A stretch of 64,000 bases of DNA from Candidatus Sulfotelmatobacter sp. (GCA_035504415.1 DATJRY010000011.1:1-64000); one strand, 5' to 3'. Shown: positions 51,254 through 60,447, counted from the first letter of the stretch. The notes: a model not told the origin generated them from the sequence alone. A program made the numbers and translations.

Positions 51254-52450
51254 CTAGGACGGCAACGCTCCCGGCCCGCTCTCCGCGGCAGGCAGCTCGG
51301 TCAGCTCGCGCCGCGTCGCCAGGTACTCCTTGGCCTTGCCGACCTCGTCGCCCAAGGCGTCGACCGTCTTTTCCATCGAGGAGAGCGCGCGAATGCGGTA
51401 GTCGCTCATCGAGTCGATCGTCGCCCGCACGTTGGCGAACGCCTCTTTGAGCTTCTCGACGTCGATGGTCGCGTTGGTCGCGCCCTCTTGAATGCGCCCG
51501 GCATTGGTCTTGAGCATCTGCGAGGTCGAGACGATCAGGTTCGAGGTCGTCGACTGGAGGGCGCTGATCTGGTCGAGCACGAGCTTCTGGTTGGCGACGG
51601 CTTGGGCGGTGATGACCGCGGTGCGCAGCGCCGCGACGGTCGTCGTCGTCGCGCGGTCGACGCCTTTGACCAGCTCGGCGTTGTTGCGCTTGATCAGGTC
51701 GAGCGCCATGTAGCCCTGGACGTTGACGGCCAGCTGCGTCGCGATGTCCTGCTGCTTCTGGCGCGCGGTGAACAGGATCTCTTCTTGCAGCGCGCGGGCG
51801 CGTTCGGGATCGCTCGCCTGCAGCGCCGCGACTTCCTGGTCGACCGCGTCGCCGATCGCGCGCGCCAGGTAGCCCGCCTTCTCCAGCTCGCCCATCAGCG
51901 ACCACATCGTCGCCTTCTCGGTCTCGATCGAGGCGTTGTCGCGCAGCAGCTCGTCCTTGCCGTGGCGCAGGCTCTCGATGATCGCGTTGAGGTGCGTCTG
52001 CGAGGACTCGTAGCCGCGGAAATAGTCGCGCAGCTTGTTGCCGAACGGGATGACGCCGAGCAGCTTCTTGGCGCCGAACAGGTCGCCGCGGGCCGAGGGG
52101 TCGAGCTTCTCGACGGTGCCGCGCAAGTCGAGCAGCGTCTTGGCGACCGGCGAGCCTTCCGCCAGCGTCGCCATCGCGCGGGTCGGCCGATCGATCAGCC
52201 GGTTCGAGACGTTGGCGGAGCGCGCGATGTCGGCGTTCGCCAGCGACTCGAGCGATTGCAGCTGCGCGCGATACGCGGCGCTGCGCGGATCGAGCCGCGC
52301 GACCTCGCGCGCGATCTCCTGCGCCTGCGCGTCGAGCGTGGCGCGCTCGTCGGTCGGCACCGGCACCTTGCCGATGGCGTCGGCCGGCGCGACCGCCGCG
52401 ACGGGCTCGGGCGCCGTGAGCATCGGGGGCTGCAACGCGTCGTCGGACAA
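51254..52450 (-). CDS. TelA-family (toxic anion resistance) protein
   Basis: 398 residues from TTG 52450, with GAGGAG seven bases upstream. Long helical coiled coil throughout: KLLGVIPFGNKLRDYFRGYE, then SQTHLNAIIESLRHGKDELL, ALQEEILFTARQKQQDIATQ and NAELVKGVDRATTTTVAALR, all typical of TelA/KlaA proteins linked to tellurite and other stress resistance. Biochemical role unknown. It ends a four-gene operon with two unknown genes and a tandem YbjQ-like protein, all on the minus strand. Confidence 0.88.
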   Translation of the reverse strand: MSDDALQPPMLTAPEPVAAVAPADAIGKVPVPTDERATLDAQAQEIAREVARLDPRSAAYRAQLQSLESLANADIARSANVSNRLIDRPTRAMATLAEGSPVAKTLLDLRGTVEKLDPSARGDLFGAKKLLGVIPFGNKLRDYFRGYESSQTHLNAIIESLRHGKDELLRDNASIETEKATMWSLMGELEKAGYLARAIGDAVDQEVAALQASDPERARALQEEILFTARQKQQDIATQLAVNVQGYMALDLIKRNNAELVKGVDRATTTTVAALRTAVITAQAVANQKLVLDQISALQSTTSNLIVSTSQMLKTNAGRIQEGATNATIDVEKLKEAFANVRATIDSMSDYRIRALSSMEKTVDALGDEVGKAKEYLATRRELTELPAAESGPGALPS

Positions 52451-52461
52451 GAACCGCTCCT

Positions 52462-52668
52462 CTACTGGTCGTTGACGTTCAGGATCTTGCGCTGCCCGCC
52501 CAAGACGCGGTCGTACGTGCTGGTCATGTCGTATCCTTCGCTGCCGCGTCCCTCGCCCTCGCCGCCCATGCCGAACATCCCGAGGACCCCCTCGACCGCG
52601 CCCTCGGCTCCGCGCTCCGCCAGCGCGTCGCCGATCAGCCCGCCGAACAAGTCCCCCAGCCACGACAT
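52462..52668 (-). CDS. small glycine-rich protein
   Basis: 68 residues, SWLGDLFGGLIGDALAERGA then a glycine-rich centre and the ending VLGGQRKILNVNDQ. It starts four bases after the YbjQ-like stop and ends 11 bases before the TelA start, so it is translated within that operon. Unrecognised; probably a small partner in the same stress system. Confidence 0.6.
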   Translation of the reverse strand: MSWLGDLFGGLIGDALAERGAEGAVEGVLGMFGMGGEGEGRGSEGYDMTSTYDRVLGGQRKILNVNDQ

Positions 52669-52672
52669 GGCG

Positions 52673-53524
52673 CTAGTCGTTCAACCCGACTTGGAAGGTC
52701 AGCGGGACGGTCTTGGGCTCGCCGCGCTTCTCGACCGAGGTGCCGATGGCCATGAACTCGATGACGTGCGGGCTCCAGATGTGCGTCTTCTCGACGATTT
52801 GCATGCCGATGATGCCGTCGGCACCGTGCGACTCCGCCTCGCCCTGCATCCGCCCCATCGCCAGCTCGCGCGCGTCGTAGATCGCCTCGGTGTAGTTCTG
52901 CAGCTCGATGTTGTTGCCCAGCGTGCGCATCGCTTGGGCGAAGCCCTGGTGCGCGATGTGGTAGACGCAGTTGCCCAGCACCAGCTCGCGCGGGACATAG
53001 CCCGTCGAGGTGACCAGCTTGTAGAAGTCCTGCACGCTGAAGTCCGAGGTGAAGGGCTTGTTGTCGCGCGTGCGCCACGGCTTCTCGGACGCCGGTCCTT
53101 TGACGGCGGTGCCGATGGCGGTGAACTCGAGCGCGTTCTCGGCCCAGGCATAGCCGCCGACCTCGAGCCGCACGCCGACGACGCCGTCGGCGCCGAGCAC
53201 GTCCGCCTCTTCTTCCATGCGCGTCATCGCCAACTCGCGCGCCTCGTACAGCGCGGCGGTCAGGTACTCGAGCTCCTGGTTCTGGTAGAAGTTCGCGTAC
53301 TGGATGCCGACGTGATAGATCGAGCTGCCCAGCACCAGACCCAGCGCGCTCCACCCCATCTGCTCGAGCAGCACGAACTCCGAGACGGACAGGTCGCTGG
53401 TGAACAGCGGCTGACCGCCCTCGCCGCGCATGCGCCGCAGGCGCGAGATCGCGTCGAGCGGGACGCCGCCCTGCGTGGTGCGCACGGTCGACTGCTGCTG
53501 CTGGTTGCGTCCGAAGAAACCCAT
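52673..53524 (-). CDS. tandem YbjQ-like (heavy-metal-binding domain) protein
   Basis: 283 residues with two related halves. Each has a SDLSVSEFVLLEQMGW-like front, then a YEARELAMTRMEEEADVLGA block and an ending like GVVGVRLEVGG...EFTAIGTAV (first) and GIIGMQIVEKT...EFMAIGTSV (second), the pattern of YbjQ/PF01906. YbjQ proteins form pentamers; function unsettled. Tandem fusion is unusual. It lies in the TelA operon. Confidence 0.8.
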   Translation of the reverse strand: MGFFGRNQQQQSTVRTTQGGVPLDAISRLRRMRGEGGQPLFTSDLSVSEFVLLEQMGWSALGLVLGSSIYHVGIQYANFYQNQELEYLTAALYEARELAMTRMEEEADVLGADGVVGVRLEVGGYAWAENALEFTAIGTAVKGPASEKPWRTRDNKPFTSDFSVQDFYKLVTSTGYVPRELVLGNCVYHIAHQGFAQAMRTLGNNIELQNYTEAIYDARELAMGRMQGEAESHGADGIIGMQIVEKTHIWSPHVIEFMAIGTSVEKRGEPKTVPLTFQVGLND

Positions 53525-53533
53525 CGTGTCTCC

Positions 53534-54307
53534 CTAAAAGAAGCGGGTGAGCGTTTCGCGCGCGCTGCGATCGCGCTCGGCGTAGTCGCTGAGATCTTGC
53601 ATCAGGCCCGCGATCCACTCGCCGACCTCGGCGGTGACGGTCTTGTTCTTGATGCCGCGCAAGAATCGGGTGACGGTCGCCTCGACGCCGCCGTAGGCGG
53701 TCCGGGCGAGCGCGTAGCGCAGCATGTCGTCGCGACGCGGGACGTCGAGCGCGACCGCGTCGACCGGACCGCGCCCGAGGAAGCCGCTCCGGTGGACGGA
53801 GACGATCGCCGGGAAGCGCCGCGCGACCTCGCCGGCGACGTTCTCGATGAGCGCGACCGGACTCGAGCCGGCGTCGGCCTGCAAGCGGTCGAACATCCGC
53901 CGGACCAGGATCGCCGGCGGCGCGGTGCCGGCGGCGACCGCCTCGACGGCCGACGCGTCCGGCAACGTCTCGAGCGCGCCGAAGCGCTCGGTGAGGAACG
54001 CGCCGTTGGCCGAGAGCTGTGTTTCCGCGCTCTCGCTGAGCGTCGCCAGCCGCTGCGCCGTCGCTCGCTCGAGCAGCCGCAGCTGGTCGACCAGCATCGC
54101 CTGCGCGGTCGCGTCGCGCCGCGCCGGCGGGATGTCCGTGTATGCCCGCAGGGTGTCGGGGAGATAGCGGCGCTCGGTCTCGCGCAGCGCGTAGGCCGCC
54201 TCGTCGGCGCCGCCCTGCGCCAGCAGCGGCTCGGCCTGGGCCAGCAGACCCTCGATCCGCGCCACCAAGGTCTCGGCCTCCGCCGGCAAGCCGTCCACGT
54301 CGCGCAT
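53534..54307 (-). CDS. unknown helical protein, first gene of the TelA operon
   Basis: 257 residues from ATG 54307, with GAAGGG ten bases upstream. The first half is helical (AETLVARIEGLLAQAEPLLA, LVDQLRLLERATAQRLATLS), with a mixed second half (VALIENVAGEVARRFPAIVS). It is similar in layout to the 'coiled-coil plus five-residue-motif' proteins often seen upstream of TelA genes, but no family can be named. Followed nine bases later by the YbjQ-like gene. Confidence 0.65.
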   Translation of the reverse strand: MRDVDGLPAEAETLVARIEGLLAQAEPLLAQGGADEAAYALRETERRYLPDTLRAYTDIPPARRDATAQAMLVDQLRLLERATAQRLATLSESAETQLSANGAFLTERFGALETLPDASAVEAVAAGTAPPAILVRRMFDRLQADAGSSPVALIENVAGEVARRFPAIVSVHRSGFLGRGPVDAVALDVPRRDDMLRYALARTAYGGVEATVTRFLRGIKNKTVTAEVGEWIAGLMQDLSDYAERDRSARETLTRFF

Positions 54308-54441
54308 TACCAGCGGCCCTTCCCGATGTTGCAGCCGAAGCCGCTTGCTCGGGCCGTCCCGGCCTGCTACCATTCCATCGCGCGGGCGGCCGACTGTCTC
54401 GGCGCGCTCGCCAGCACGCGTTCCGAGGGAGTTGACGCAGC

Positions 54442-54705
54442 ATGGGTCCCATTCCGCCGTACGGCCCCGCCATCACCCAAGCCGCCCAGAGCGGTGACCT
54501 CGCTCAAATGCAGGCGACCGCCAACGCGGCGCGCATCGCCATCGCCCGGTGCGGCGGTGAAACGCTGAACTTCGGCGGCGCTCAGGGTACGGGCAGCGTC
54601 GAGTTCGTTGCATGCACCCCCGATCAGGTCGCCGACGTCGCGGCCGCCCTCAAGACGCTCGAAGACGCGATCGCCAAGGCCGAAGCCGCGCAGCAGAGCT
54701 CGTGA
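54442..54705 (+). CDS. DUF1843 'GDL motif' peptide, probable substrate of the radical SAM enzyme
   Basis: 87 residues: GPIPPYGPAITQAAQSGDLA QMQA at the front is the DUF1843 signature with its GDL motif (18-20), and the end AAALKTLEDAIAKAEAAQQ is the helical tail. Two cysteines (37, 58) lie in a central glycine/threonine stretch, LNFGGAQGTGSVEFVACT. GAGGGAG precedes the ATG. The stop overlaps the start of a radical SAM/SPASM gene. Short peptides with this motif are associated with such maturases, so this is probably a modified peptide precursor; the modification is unknown. Confidence 0.7.
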   Translation: MGPIPPYGPAITQAAQSGDLAQMQATANAARIAIARCGGETLNFGGAQGTGSVEFVACTPDQVADVAAALKTLEDAIAKAEAAQQSS

Positions 54706-56111
54706 GCGCGGGCGCGCTGCGGCCGAACCGGTTCCTGACCGAGCTCGACCGTACCGCGCACCATCCCGTCCACGTCGTCTGGGAGATCACGCTGGCCTGC
54801 GACCTCAAGTGCGGCCACTGCGGCTCCCGCGCCGGCGCGCGCCGCCCCGACGAGCTCTCCACCCAGGAGTGCCTCGAGGTCGTCGACGCGCTGGCGGCGC
54901 TGGGGACGCGCGAGGTGACGCTGATCGGCGGCGAGGCGTACCTGCGGCGCGACTTCGCCGCGATCATCGCCGCCGTCACCGCGGCCGGGATGCAGTGCAC
55001 GCTGCAGAGCGGCGGGCGTAACCTGACCGACGAGCGCATCGCCGATGCGGTCGCGGCCGGATTGACCTCGGCCGGCATCTCGCTCGACGGGCTGCGACCG
55101 CTGCACGACCAGCTGCGCGGTGTCCCCGGCTCGTTCGACGCCGCGGTCGGGGCGTTACGGCGGCTGAGCGCGAGCGGCGTGCGCACCAGCGTCAACACGC
55201 AGATCTCCGCGCCGGTGCTCGACCAGCTCGAGGCGCTGCTCGAGGTGATCGTCGCGAGCGGCGCGACGCACTGGCAACTGCAGCTCACCGTCCCGATGGG
55301 GCGCGCCAGCGACCACCCGCAGCTGATCCTGCAGCCCTATCAGATGCTGGCGGTCATGCCGCAGATCGCCGCGCTGTTCCGGCGCGCACGCGAGCGCGGC
55401 GTGCTGGTGCAGATCGGCAACAACATCGGCTACTTCGGTCCGCACGAAGGGATGCTGCGCGGCTACGGCGTCGAGACCGAGCACTACGGCGGGTGCCTGG
55501 CCGGCGACAACACGATGGGGATCGAGGCCGACGGCGCGATCAAGGGCTGTCCTTCGCTGCCGACGGCGTCGTACGTCGGCGGCAACGTGCGCGAGCTGGA
55601 CCTCACGGCGATCTGGTGGGAGACCCCGGAGCTCTCGTTCGCGCGCGAACGGCGGGTCGAGCAGCGGGGCTTCTGCCGCAGCTGCTACTACACCGACGTC
55701 TGCCGCGGCGGCTGCACGTGGATGGCGCACAGCCTGTTCGAGCAGCCCGGTGACAACCCGTTCTGTCACCATCGTGCGCTCGAGCTCGACCGGCAAGGGT
55801 TGCGCGAGCGCATCGAGCAGACGCGGTCCGCACCCGGCACCTCGTTCGACCACGGCGCGTTCGCGCTCGTGCTCGAGACCAGCGCGGGGCAACCGTGTGA
55901 CGCCGACGCCGTCGACCGCACGCCGCGCGATCCGGCCGCCGAGCGGGACACGCTGATCGTCTGCTACGGGTGCCGCCGCCACGTCTTCGCCGGCACGACG
56001 ACCTGTCCGTTCTGCGCCGGCGACGTCGCCGCGGCCGCGCGGCAGCACGAGGACGACCTCGACGCGGCGCGCCGCGCGGCAGCCGCGCTGCGTGCCGTCC
56101 TCCAAAGCTGA
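54702..56111 (+). CDS. radical SAM/SPASM maturase, peptide-associated
   Basis: 469 residues from GTG 54702, sharing bases with the peptide stop. The radical SAM cluster is Cys33-x3-Cys37-x2-Cys40 (ACDLKCGHC), then GGEAYLRRDF. The SPASM region carries a further cysteine set (GGCLAGDNTM, IKGCPSLP, GFCRSCYYTDVCRGGC, NPFCHHRAL) for auxiliary iron-sulphur clusters. The C-terminus adds a small zinc-ribbon-like segment (CYGCRR...TTCPFC). It should modify a peptide by a radical step; the coupled DUF1843 peptide is the obvious candidate. Confidence 0.85.
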   Translation: MSAGALRPNRFLTELDRTAHHPVHVVWEITLACDLKCGHCGSRAGARRPDELSTQECLEVVDALAALGTREVTLIGGEAYLRRDFAAIIAAVTAAGMQCTLQSGGRNLTDERIADAVAAGLTSAGISLDGLRPLHDQLRGVPGSFDAAVGALRRLSASGVRTSVNTQISAPVLDQLEALLEVIVASGATHWQLQLTVPMGRASDHPQLILQPYQMLAVMPQIAALFRRARERGVLVQIGNNIGYFGPHEGMLRGYGVETEHYGGCLAGDNTMGIEADGAIKGCPSLPTASYVGGNVRELDLTAIWWETPELSFARERRVEQRGFCRSCYYTDVCRGGCTWMAHSLFEQPGDNPFCHHRALELDRQGLRERIEQTRSAPGTSFDHGAFALVLETSAGQPCDADAVDRTPRDPAAERDTLIVCYGCRRHVFAGTTTCPFCAGDVAAAARQHEDDLDAARRAAAALRAVLQS

Positions 56112-56279
56112 GGCGCCGCCGCCGCGGCCTTGCGGTCCGCGGCGGCGTTCCAGGCTCGACGAAACGACGGTCGCGGCGCCGCAGTCCTAGCGTCGCGGCC
56201 GTGGTTTCATCGCCCCGGTCCTTCGAGCGTACGGGACGCCGCCTACGCGGCGCTTACGCGCGTGCCTGGGCGAGAGCGA
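56112..56279. other. intergenic, nothing recognised
   Basis: 168 bases between the convergent maturase and STAS genes. They are GC-rich with some short inverted stretches (GGCGCCGCC...GCGGCGC) just after the maturase stop that could act as a terminator. No gene is supported. Confidence 0.3.
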
Positions 56280-56573
56280 TCAGCGAGCGAAGACGCGGTC
56301 CAGGCCGTACAGGGCCAGCGCGTCGCGCAAGGCCTGCGTCGTCGCGTTGATCGCGATCGCGCCGCCGACCTCGCGCAGCCGGCGCAGACTGGCGATCAGC
56401 GCGGAGACGATTGCCGTCGGCAGATGCTCGCCGTGCAAATCGATCACCAGCTCTTTGCTGCGATCGCGGCGCGCCAAGAACGCGCCGACGGCGGCTTCGA
56501 GATCGGTGGCGGCGTCCGGACTGTCGACGGACAGCCAGATGCGGGGCAATTCTTGCGGCAGTTCTCGCGTCAT
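56280..56573 (-). CDS. STAS-domain protein (anti-sigma factor antagonist-like)
   Basis: 97 residues from ATG 56573. KELVIDLHGEHLPTAIVSAL then RRLREVGGAIAINATTQALR and LALYGLDRVF follow the STAS fold, as in SpoIIAA-like regulators. The usual phospho-acceptor serine in the central DS/T motif is not obvious: the equivalent region reads EHLPTAIV. It comes after flhA on the same strand and may be a partner-switch component of the motility system; the link is inferred from position. Confidence 0.7.
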   Translation of the reverse strand: MTRELPQELPRIWLSVDSPDAATDLEAAVGAFLARRDRSKELVIDLHGEHLPTAIVSALIASLRRLREVGGAIAINATTQALRDALALYGLDRVFAR

Positions 56574-56660
56574 CGCTCTTTCTCTACAACGCACCCGGCC
56601 GCACGATCGTAACCGCTGGGACTAACGAAGCGCTTACGGCGGCAGCGGGTGCGATCCACG

Positions 56661-58730
56661 TCATACCGGCGCGAGCGCGCGCGGCCCGGTCGTGGGTACG
56701 GCGGACGCGTCGAGCACGCCGGCCGGCGTCAAGCGCACGTCGGTCGGCAACTCGGCGAACGCGTAGACGGCGACGCCTGGCGCGGTTCGCGCGAGAAACT
56801 CGGCCAACAGCGGACGTAGCGGCGCGGTGACGACGATCGCGTGCGGCGCGGCGGCCGGATCGGCCAGGTAGGCGGCGACGCGCTCGCGCACGTGCAGGGC
56901 GGTCGCGGGATCGGGCGCGAGCCCACCGTCGGGCGACCACATCTTGGCCAGCTCCGCCTCGAAGGCGGGGGCCAGGATCAACGGCCGGATGGCACGCACG
57001 CCGTCGCGGCGCAACTGCTGCGGGATCACGACCCGGCGCGCGGCCTCGGCCAGCTCGCGCGGATCGCGCGCGGCCGGCGCGGCGTCGACGAACGCTTCGA
57101 ACACGCCGATCGGATCGCGGGGCCACGCGCGCTCGCGCAGCAGGTGGCAAAAGGCGCGGTGCGCGAGGCCGACCGGGAGCAGGTCGGTGCCGACGTCCTT
57201 CACCAGCGTCGGCACCGCAGCGCGCAGGTACTCGAGCAGCGTCTGGAACTCTTGGCGGCCGACGAGCTCGGCGGCGTAGGCGCGCGCCAGCTCCGCCAGG
57301 TGCGAGCCGATGATCGAGATCGCGTCGAACGCGAGCGCACCCGCCGCTTCCGCCTGCGCGCGCGCGGGCGGCGCGATCCACCGAGCCGACAATCCGTACA
57401 CCGGCTCGGTGGTCGGCTCACCGGCGATCCGGGCCAGCGCTTCGGGCGCGCCGACCGCGATGAGCCGATCGAGGCGAACCGTCCCTTCGCCCGCGACCCG
57501 GTCGCGCACGCGAATCGCATAGGTGTGCGGATCGCGCAGCGGATCGTCGCGCAGCCGCACGCCGGGGATGACGATGCCGATCTCCGCCGCCAGCGCGCGG
57601 CGCACGTCGCCGACCCGGTCGAGCAGCGCCTCGGCGTTGGGAGCGGCGAGCAGCGGGTAGAGCTCGGCGCCGACTTCGATCGCCAGCGCGTCGACGCCGA
57701 CCAGCCCGAAAGCCGTCTCCGGCCGCCGGACCGCTTCGCGGCGCGCGCGCTCGCGCGCCGCGGCCTCCTCGCCGGCGGCGCGCCGTTTCGCCCGCTCGGC
57801 CAGCGACGCGCCGCCCAGCGCGACCAGCCCCAGCGTCGCGAACAGCGCGGCCGGAAAGGCCGGCACGAAGGCCAGCGCCAGCACGAGCAGCGCCGCGACG
57901 CGCAGCACGTCGGGGCGCGCGAGCAGCTGCGCGGCGAGATCGACGCCGAGCGCGCCTTCGCCCGCGACGCGCGTCACCAGCAGCCCCATCGCGGTCGAGA
58001 TCAAGAAGGCCGGCAAGGTGGTGAGCAGCGCGTTGCCGATCGAGAGGATCGCGAAGGTCTGGATCGCGTCGAGCGGCGCCATCCCGTGGTAGACGGCCCC
58101 GACCAGCACGCCGCCGAGCAGGTTGAGCACGACGATGACCAGCGCCGCGATCGCATCGCCCTTGACGAACTTCCCCGCGCCGTCCATCGCCGCGTAGAAA
58201 TCGGCCTCGCGCTGGACGCGGGCGCGTTTGCGGCGCGCGCCCTCGGCGTCGAGCACGCCCGCGTGCAGGTCGGCGTCGATCGCCATCTGCTTGCCCGGCA
58301 TCGCGTCGAGCGTGAAGCGCGCGCAGACTTCGGCGACGCGCTGCGCGCCGCTCGCGATGACGACGAACTGGATGGTGACCAGGATCGCGAACACGATCAG
58401 CCCGACGACGACGTTGCCGCTCACCACGAACGCGCCGAACGCGGGGATCAGCGCGCCGACGCCGTTGGGCTCGTGCCCGTGGGTGAGGATCAGCCGGGTC
58501 GCGCTGACGTCGAGCGCCAGCCGGAAGAGCGTGGCCAGCAACAGCGAGGGCGCGAAGGCCGAGAACTCGAGCGGCTCCTCGACCCGCAGGCCGAGCAGCA
58601 GCACCAGCGCCGAGCCGAACACGTTGAGCGCCAACAGCACGTCGAGCAGCGGCGGCGGAAGCGGCACGACCAGGATCGCGACGACGCACAGCACCGCCAG
58701 CGCGAAGGCGGTCGTCAACCGCGCGCTCAC
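56661..58730 (-). CDS. flhA: flagellar / type III export gate protein FlhA
   Basis: 689 residues from GTG 58730. Eight membrane helices lie in the first half, with VVSGNVVVGLIVFAILVTIQ and DAMPGKQMAIDADLHAGVLD, the strongly conserved FlhA/SctV (FHIPEP) loop. The C-terminal cytoplasmic domain runs from about 340 on. It forms the export nonamer. It could be flagellar or the injectisome version; FliM- and FliN-like genes nearby favour flagellar. GTG overlaps the flhB stop. Confidence 0.93.
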   Translation of the reverse strand: MSARLTTAFALAVLCVVAILVVPLPPPLLDVLLALNVFGSALVLLLGLRVEEPLEFSAFAPSLLLATLFRLALDVSATRLILTHGHEPNGVGALIPAFGAFVVSGNVVVGLIVFAILVTIQFVVIASGAQRVAEVCARFTLDAMPGKQMAIDADLHAGVLDAEGARRKRARVQREADFYAAMDGAGKFVKGDAIAALVIVVLNLLGGVLVGAVYHGMAPLDAIQTFAILSIGNALLTTLPAFLISTAMGLLVTRVAGEGALGVDLAAQLLARPDVLRVAALLVLALAFVPAFPAALFATLGLVALGGASLAERAKRRAAGEEAAARERARREAVRRPETAFGLVGVDALAIEVGAELYPLLAAPNAEALLDRVGDVRRALAAEIGIVIPGVRLRDDPLRDPHTYAIRVRDRVAGEGTVRLDRLIAVGAPEALARIAGEPTTEPVYGLSARWIAPPARAQAEAAGALAFDAISIIGSHLAELARAYAAELVGRQEFQTLLEYLRAAVPTLVKDVGTDLLPVGLAHRAFCHLLRERAWPRDPIGVFEAFVDAAPAARDPRELAEAARRVVIPQQLRRDGVRAIRPLILAPAFEAELAKMWSPDGGLAPDPATALHVRERVAAYLADPAAAPHAIVVTAPLRPLLAEFLARTAPGVAVYAFAELPTDVRLTPAGVLDASAVPTTGPRALAPV

Positions 58731-59734
58731 GCCAGCAGCCCTGCGCGGGCGAGTGCGGCGACGATCTGCGCGACCGCGACGTACGTGTCCGGCGGAATCG
58801 GGCGGCCGTTCTCGCCCGCACGGTACAAGAGGCGCGCCAAGGCGACGTCTTCGATCACCGGGATATCGTGCTGCCGCGCGAGCGCACGCACGCGCAGCGC
58901 GACCTCGTCGAGCGCGCGCACGAGGATCTCGGGCACCGGGACGGCCGGCGGCGCGTAGCGCAGCGCGACCGCCACGTGAGTCGGATTGGCGACCACGAAC
59001 GACGCCTCGGCGACCCGCGAGATCGAGCCGCGCACCAGGGCCCGGTGCGCGCTCTTCCGGCGCGCCCGCGCGTGCGGATCGCCTTCGTTCTCCTTGGCGT
59101 CGCGCCGCGCTTCGTCGGCCGACATGCGCAAGCCGGCGCGCCAGCGCCGCCGCACTAGCGCATAGTCGGCCAGCGCGAACGCCGCGCCCACGCAGAGCGC
59201 CGCTCCGCACGCGCGCAACGCCGCGCCGGCGACCAGCGCGGCCCCCGCGGCGGGCGAGCCGAGCGTCGTTCCGGCCGCCAGCACCTCGCGCACCAGCGGC
59301 ACCAGTGCGATCAAAGCCAGCGCGAGCGCGGCCAGCGCGCGGGCGCCGGCCACCGCCGCCTCGGCGCCGAGCATCCGTTTGAGCCCCGCCGCGGGCGAGA
59401 GCCGTTTGACGTCGAGGTGCGGCGCGGTGACGTGCAGCCCGCCGCCCTGCAGAACGCCGGCGCCGGTGCCCGCAACGGCAGCCGCCAGCGCCGGCGTCAT
59501 CGCGGCGCACGCGAGGACCAGCAGGGCCCGTGGCGGACCGCCGAGCGGCGCGCGAGCCGCGTGCGCGAACGCCGCGACGACCGCGGACGCCGCGAGCGGA
59601 ACCGCGCCGGCGGCGGCCAGCGTCGCGCCGGCGAAGGCGGCGACCGTGCTCACCTCGTACGAGCGCGCGACGTTGCCCTCGCGCTTGGCGCGCGCGATGC
59701 GCGAGGGCGTGGCCGCGTGCTGTCGATCGCTCAC
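58727..59734 (-). CDS. flhB: flagellar / type III export protein FlhB
   Basis: 335 residues from GTG 59734. HAATPSRIARAKREGNVARS at the front, four membrane helices, then the cytoplasmic domain with the self-cleavage site Asn250-Pro-Thr-His253 (VVANPTHVAVALRY) that switches export specificity. Its GTG overlaps the fliR stop, and flhA starts in its stop. Alanine-rich membrane part; otherwise normal length. Confidence 0.93.
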   Translation of the reverse strand: MSDRQHAATPSRIARAKREGNVARSYEVSTVAAFAGATLAAAGAVPLAASAVVAAFAHAARAPLGGPPRALLVLACAAMTPALAAAVAGTGAGVLQGGGLHVTAPHLDVKRLSPAAGLKRMLGAEAAVAGARALAALALALIALVPLVREVLAAGTTLGSPAAGAALVAGAALRACGAALCVGAAFALADYALVRRRWRAGLRMSADEARRDAKENEGDPHARARRKSAHRALVRGSISRVAEASFVVANPTHVAVALRYAPPAVPVPEILVRALDEVALRVRALARQHDIPVIEDVALARLLYRAGENGRPIPPDTYVAVAQIVAALARAGLLA

Positions 59735-60447
59735 GGCGCGCTCCAGGGGACGACGAGCCACGGCCGCGCGCCGAGCGGTGCGAGCAACGGCACCAACACG
59801 ACCGCGACCAGCAACGCGGCGCCGAAGACGACCGGAAACGCCAGCGTGAAGCTGGCCAGGCGCGGCACAACCCGCGTCACCGCCGCCAGCGCCAGCTGCA
59901 GCGCCGCGGCGATCGCGATCGCCGGCGCCGCGATGGCAAAGGCGGCACGCAGCGTCGTCGCCGGTAACGCGAGCGCGAAGCGCAGCCACGCATCCGGCGC
60001 GACGATCGCTCCGGCGCGCACGTGCGCGAACGATCCGGCGAACGCGTCGACGACCGGCACCCAGCCGTCGAGCAGGACGAACGCGGCCAGGAAGCCGTAC
60101 GACCACAGGCGCCCGAAGGCTTGCGAGCTGGTCACGCTCGCGTTGGGGACGCTGCCGTGCACGCCGAGATAGTCGTCGATCGTCCGTCCCGCGAAGTAGG
60201 CCGCGTCGTACAGGAGCGAGGCGCCGAACCCGATCGCCGCGCCGAGGGCGAAGTCACCGACGATCGCCAGCGTGAACGCCGCCAAGTCGAGCCGGCCGAC
60301 CGGCACGACGTGCGGCGCGACCACCAGCGCCAGCGCGAACGCCATCCCGGCCCGCACCATCGGCGGCACCGACGGATGCGAGAACGCCGGCGCGCGCGCC
60401 ACCATCCCGGCCGCGCGTGCGAACACCAACAGCCCGGTCTGCGTCAT
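59731..60447 (-). CDS. fliR: flagellar / type III export protein FliR
   Basis: 238 residues from ATG 60447, chosen because it overlaps the fliQ stop (ATGA). Six membrane helices; the front reads TQTGLLVFARAAGMVARAPA F and the middle FALGAAIGFGASLLYDAAYF. Family length is about 250. It joins FliP and FliQ in the export gate core. Confidence 0.88.
   Translation of the reverse strand: MTQTGLLVFARAAGMVARAPAFSHPSVPPMVRAGMAFALALVVAPHVVPVGRLDLAAFTLAIVGDFALGAAIGFGASLLYDAAYFAGRTIDDYLGVHGSVPNASVTSSQAFGRLWSYGFLAAFVLLDGWVPVVDAFAGSFAHVRAGAIVAPDAWLRFALALPATTLRAAFAIAAPAIAIAAALQLALAAVTRVVPRLASFTLAFPVVFGAALLVAVVLVPLLAPLGARPWLVVPWSAP

Noticed and set aside
51488-54568. 1026-residue open frame on the plus strand
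   Set aside because: Antisense of the whole TelA/YbjQ operon. Long open shadows are common at this GC content.
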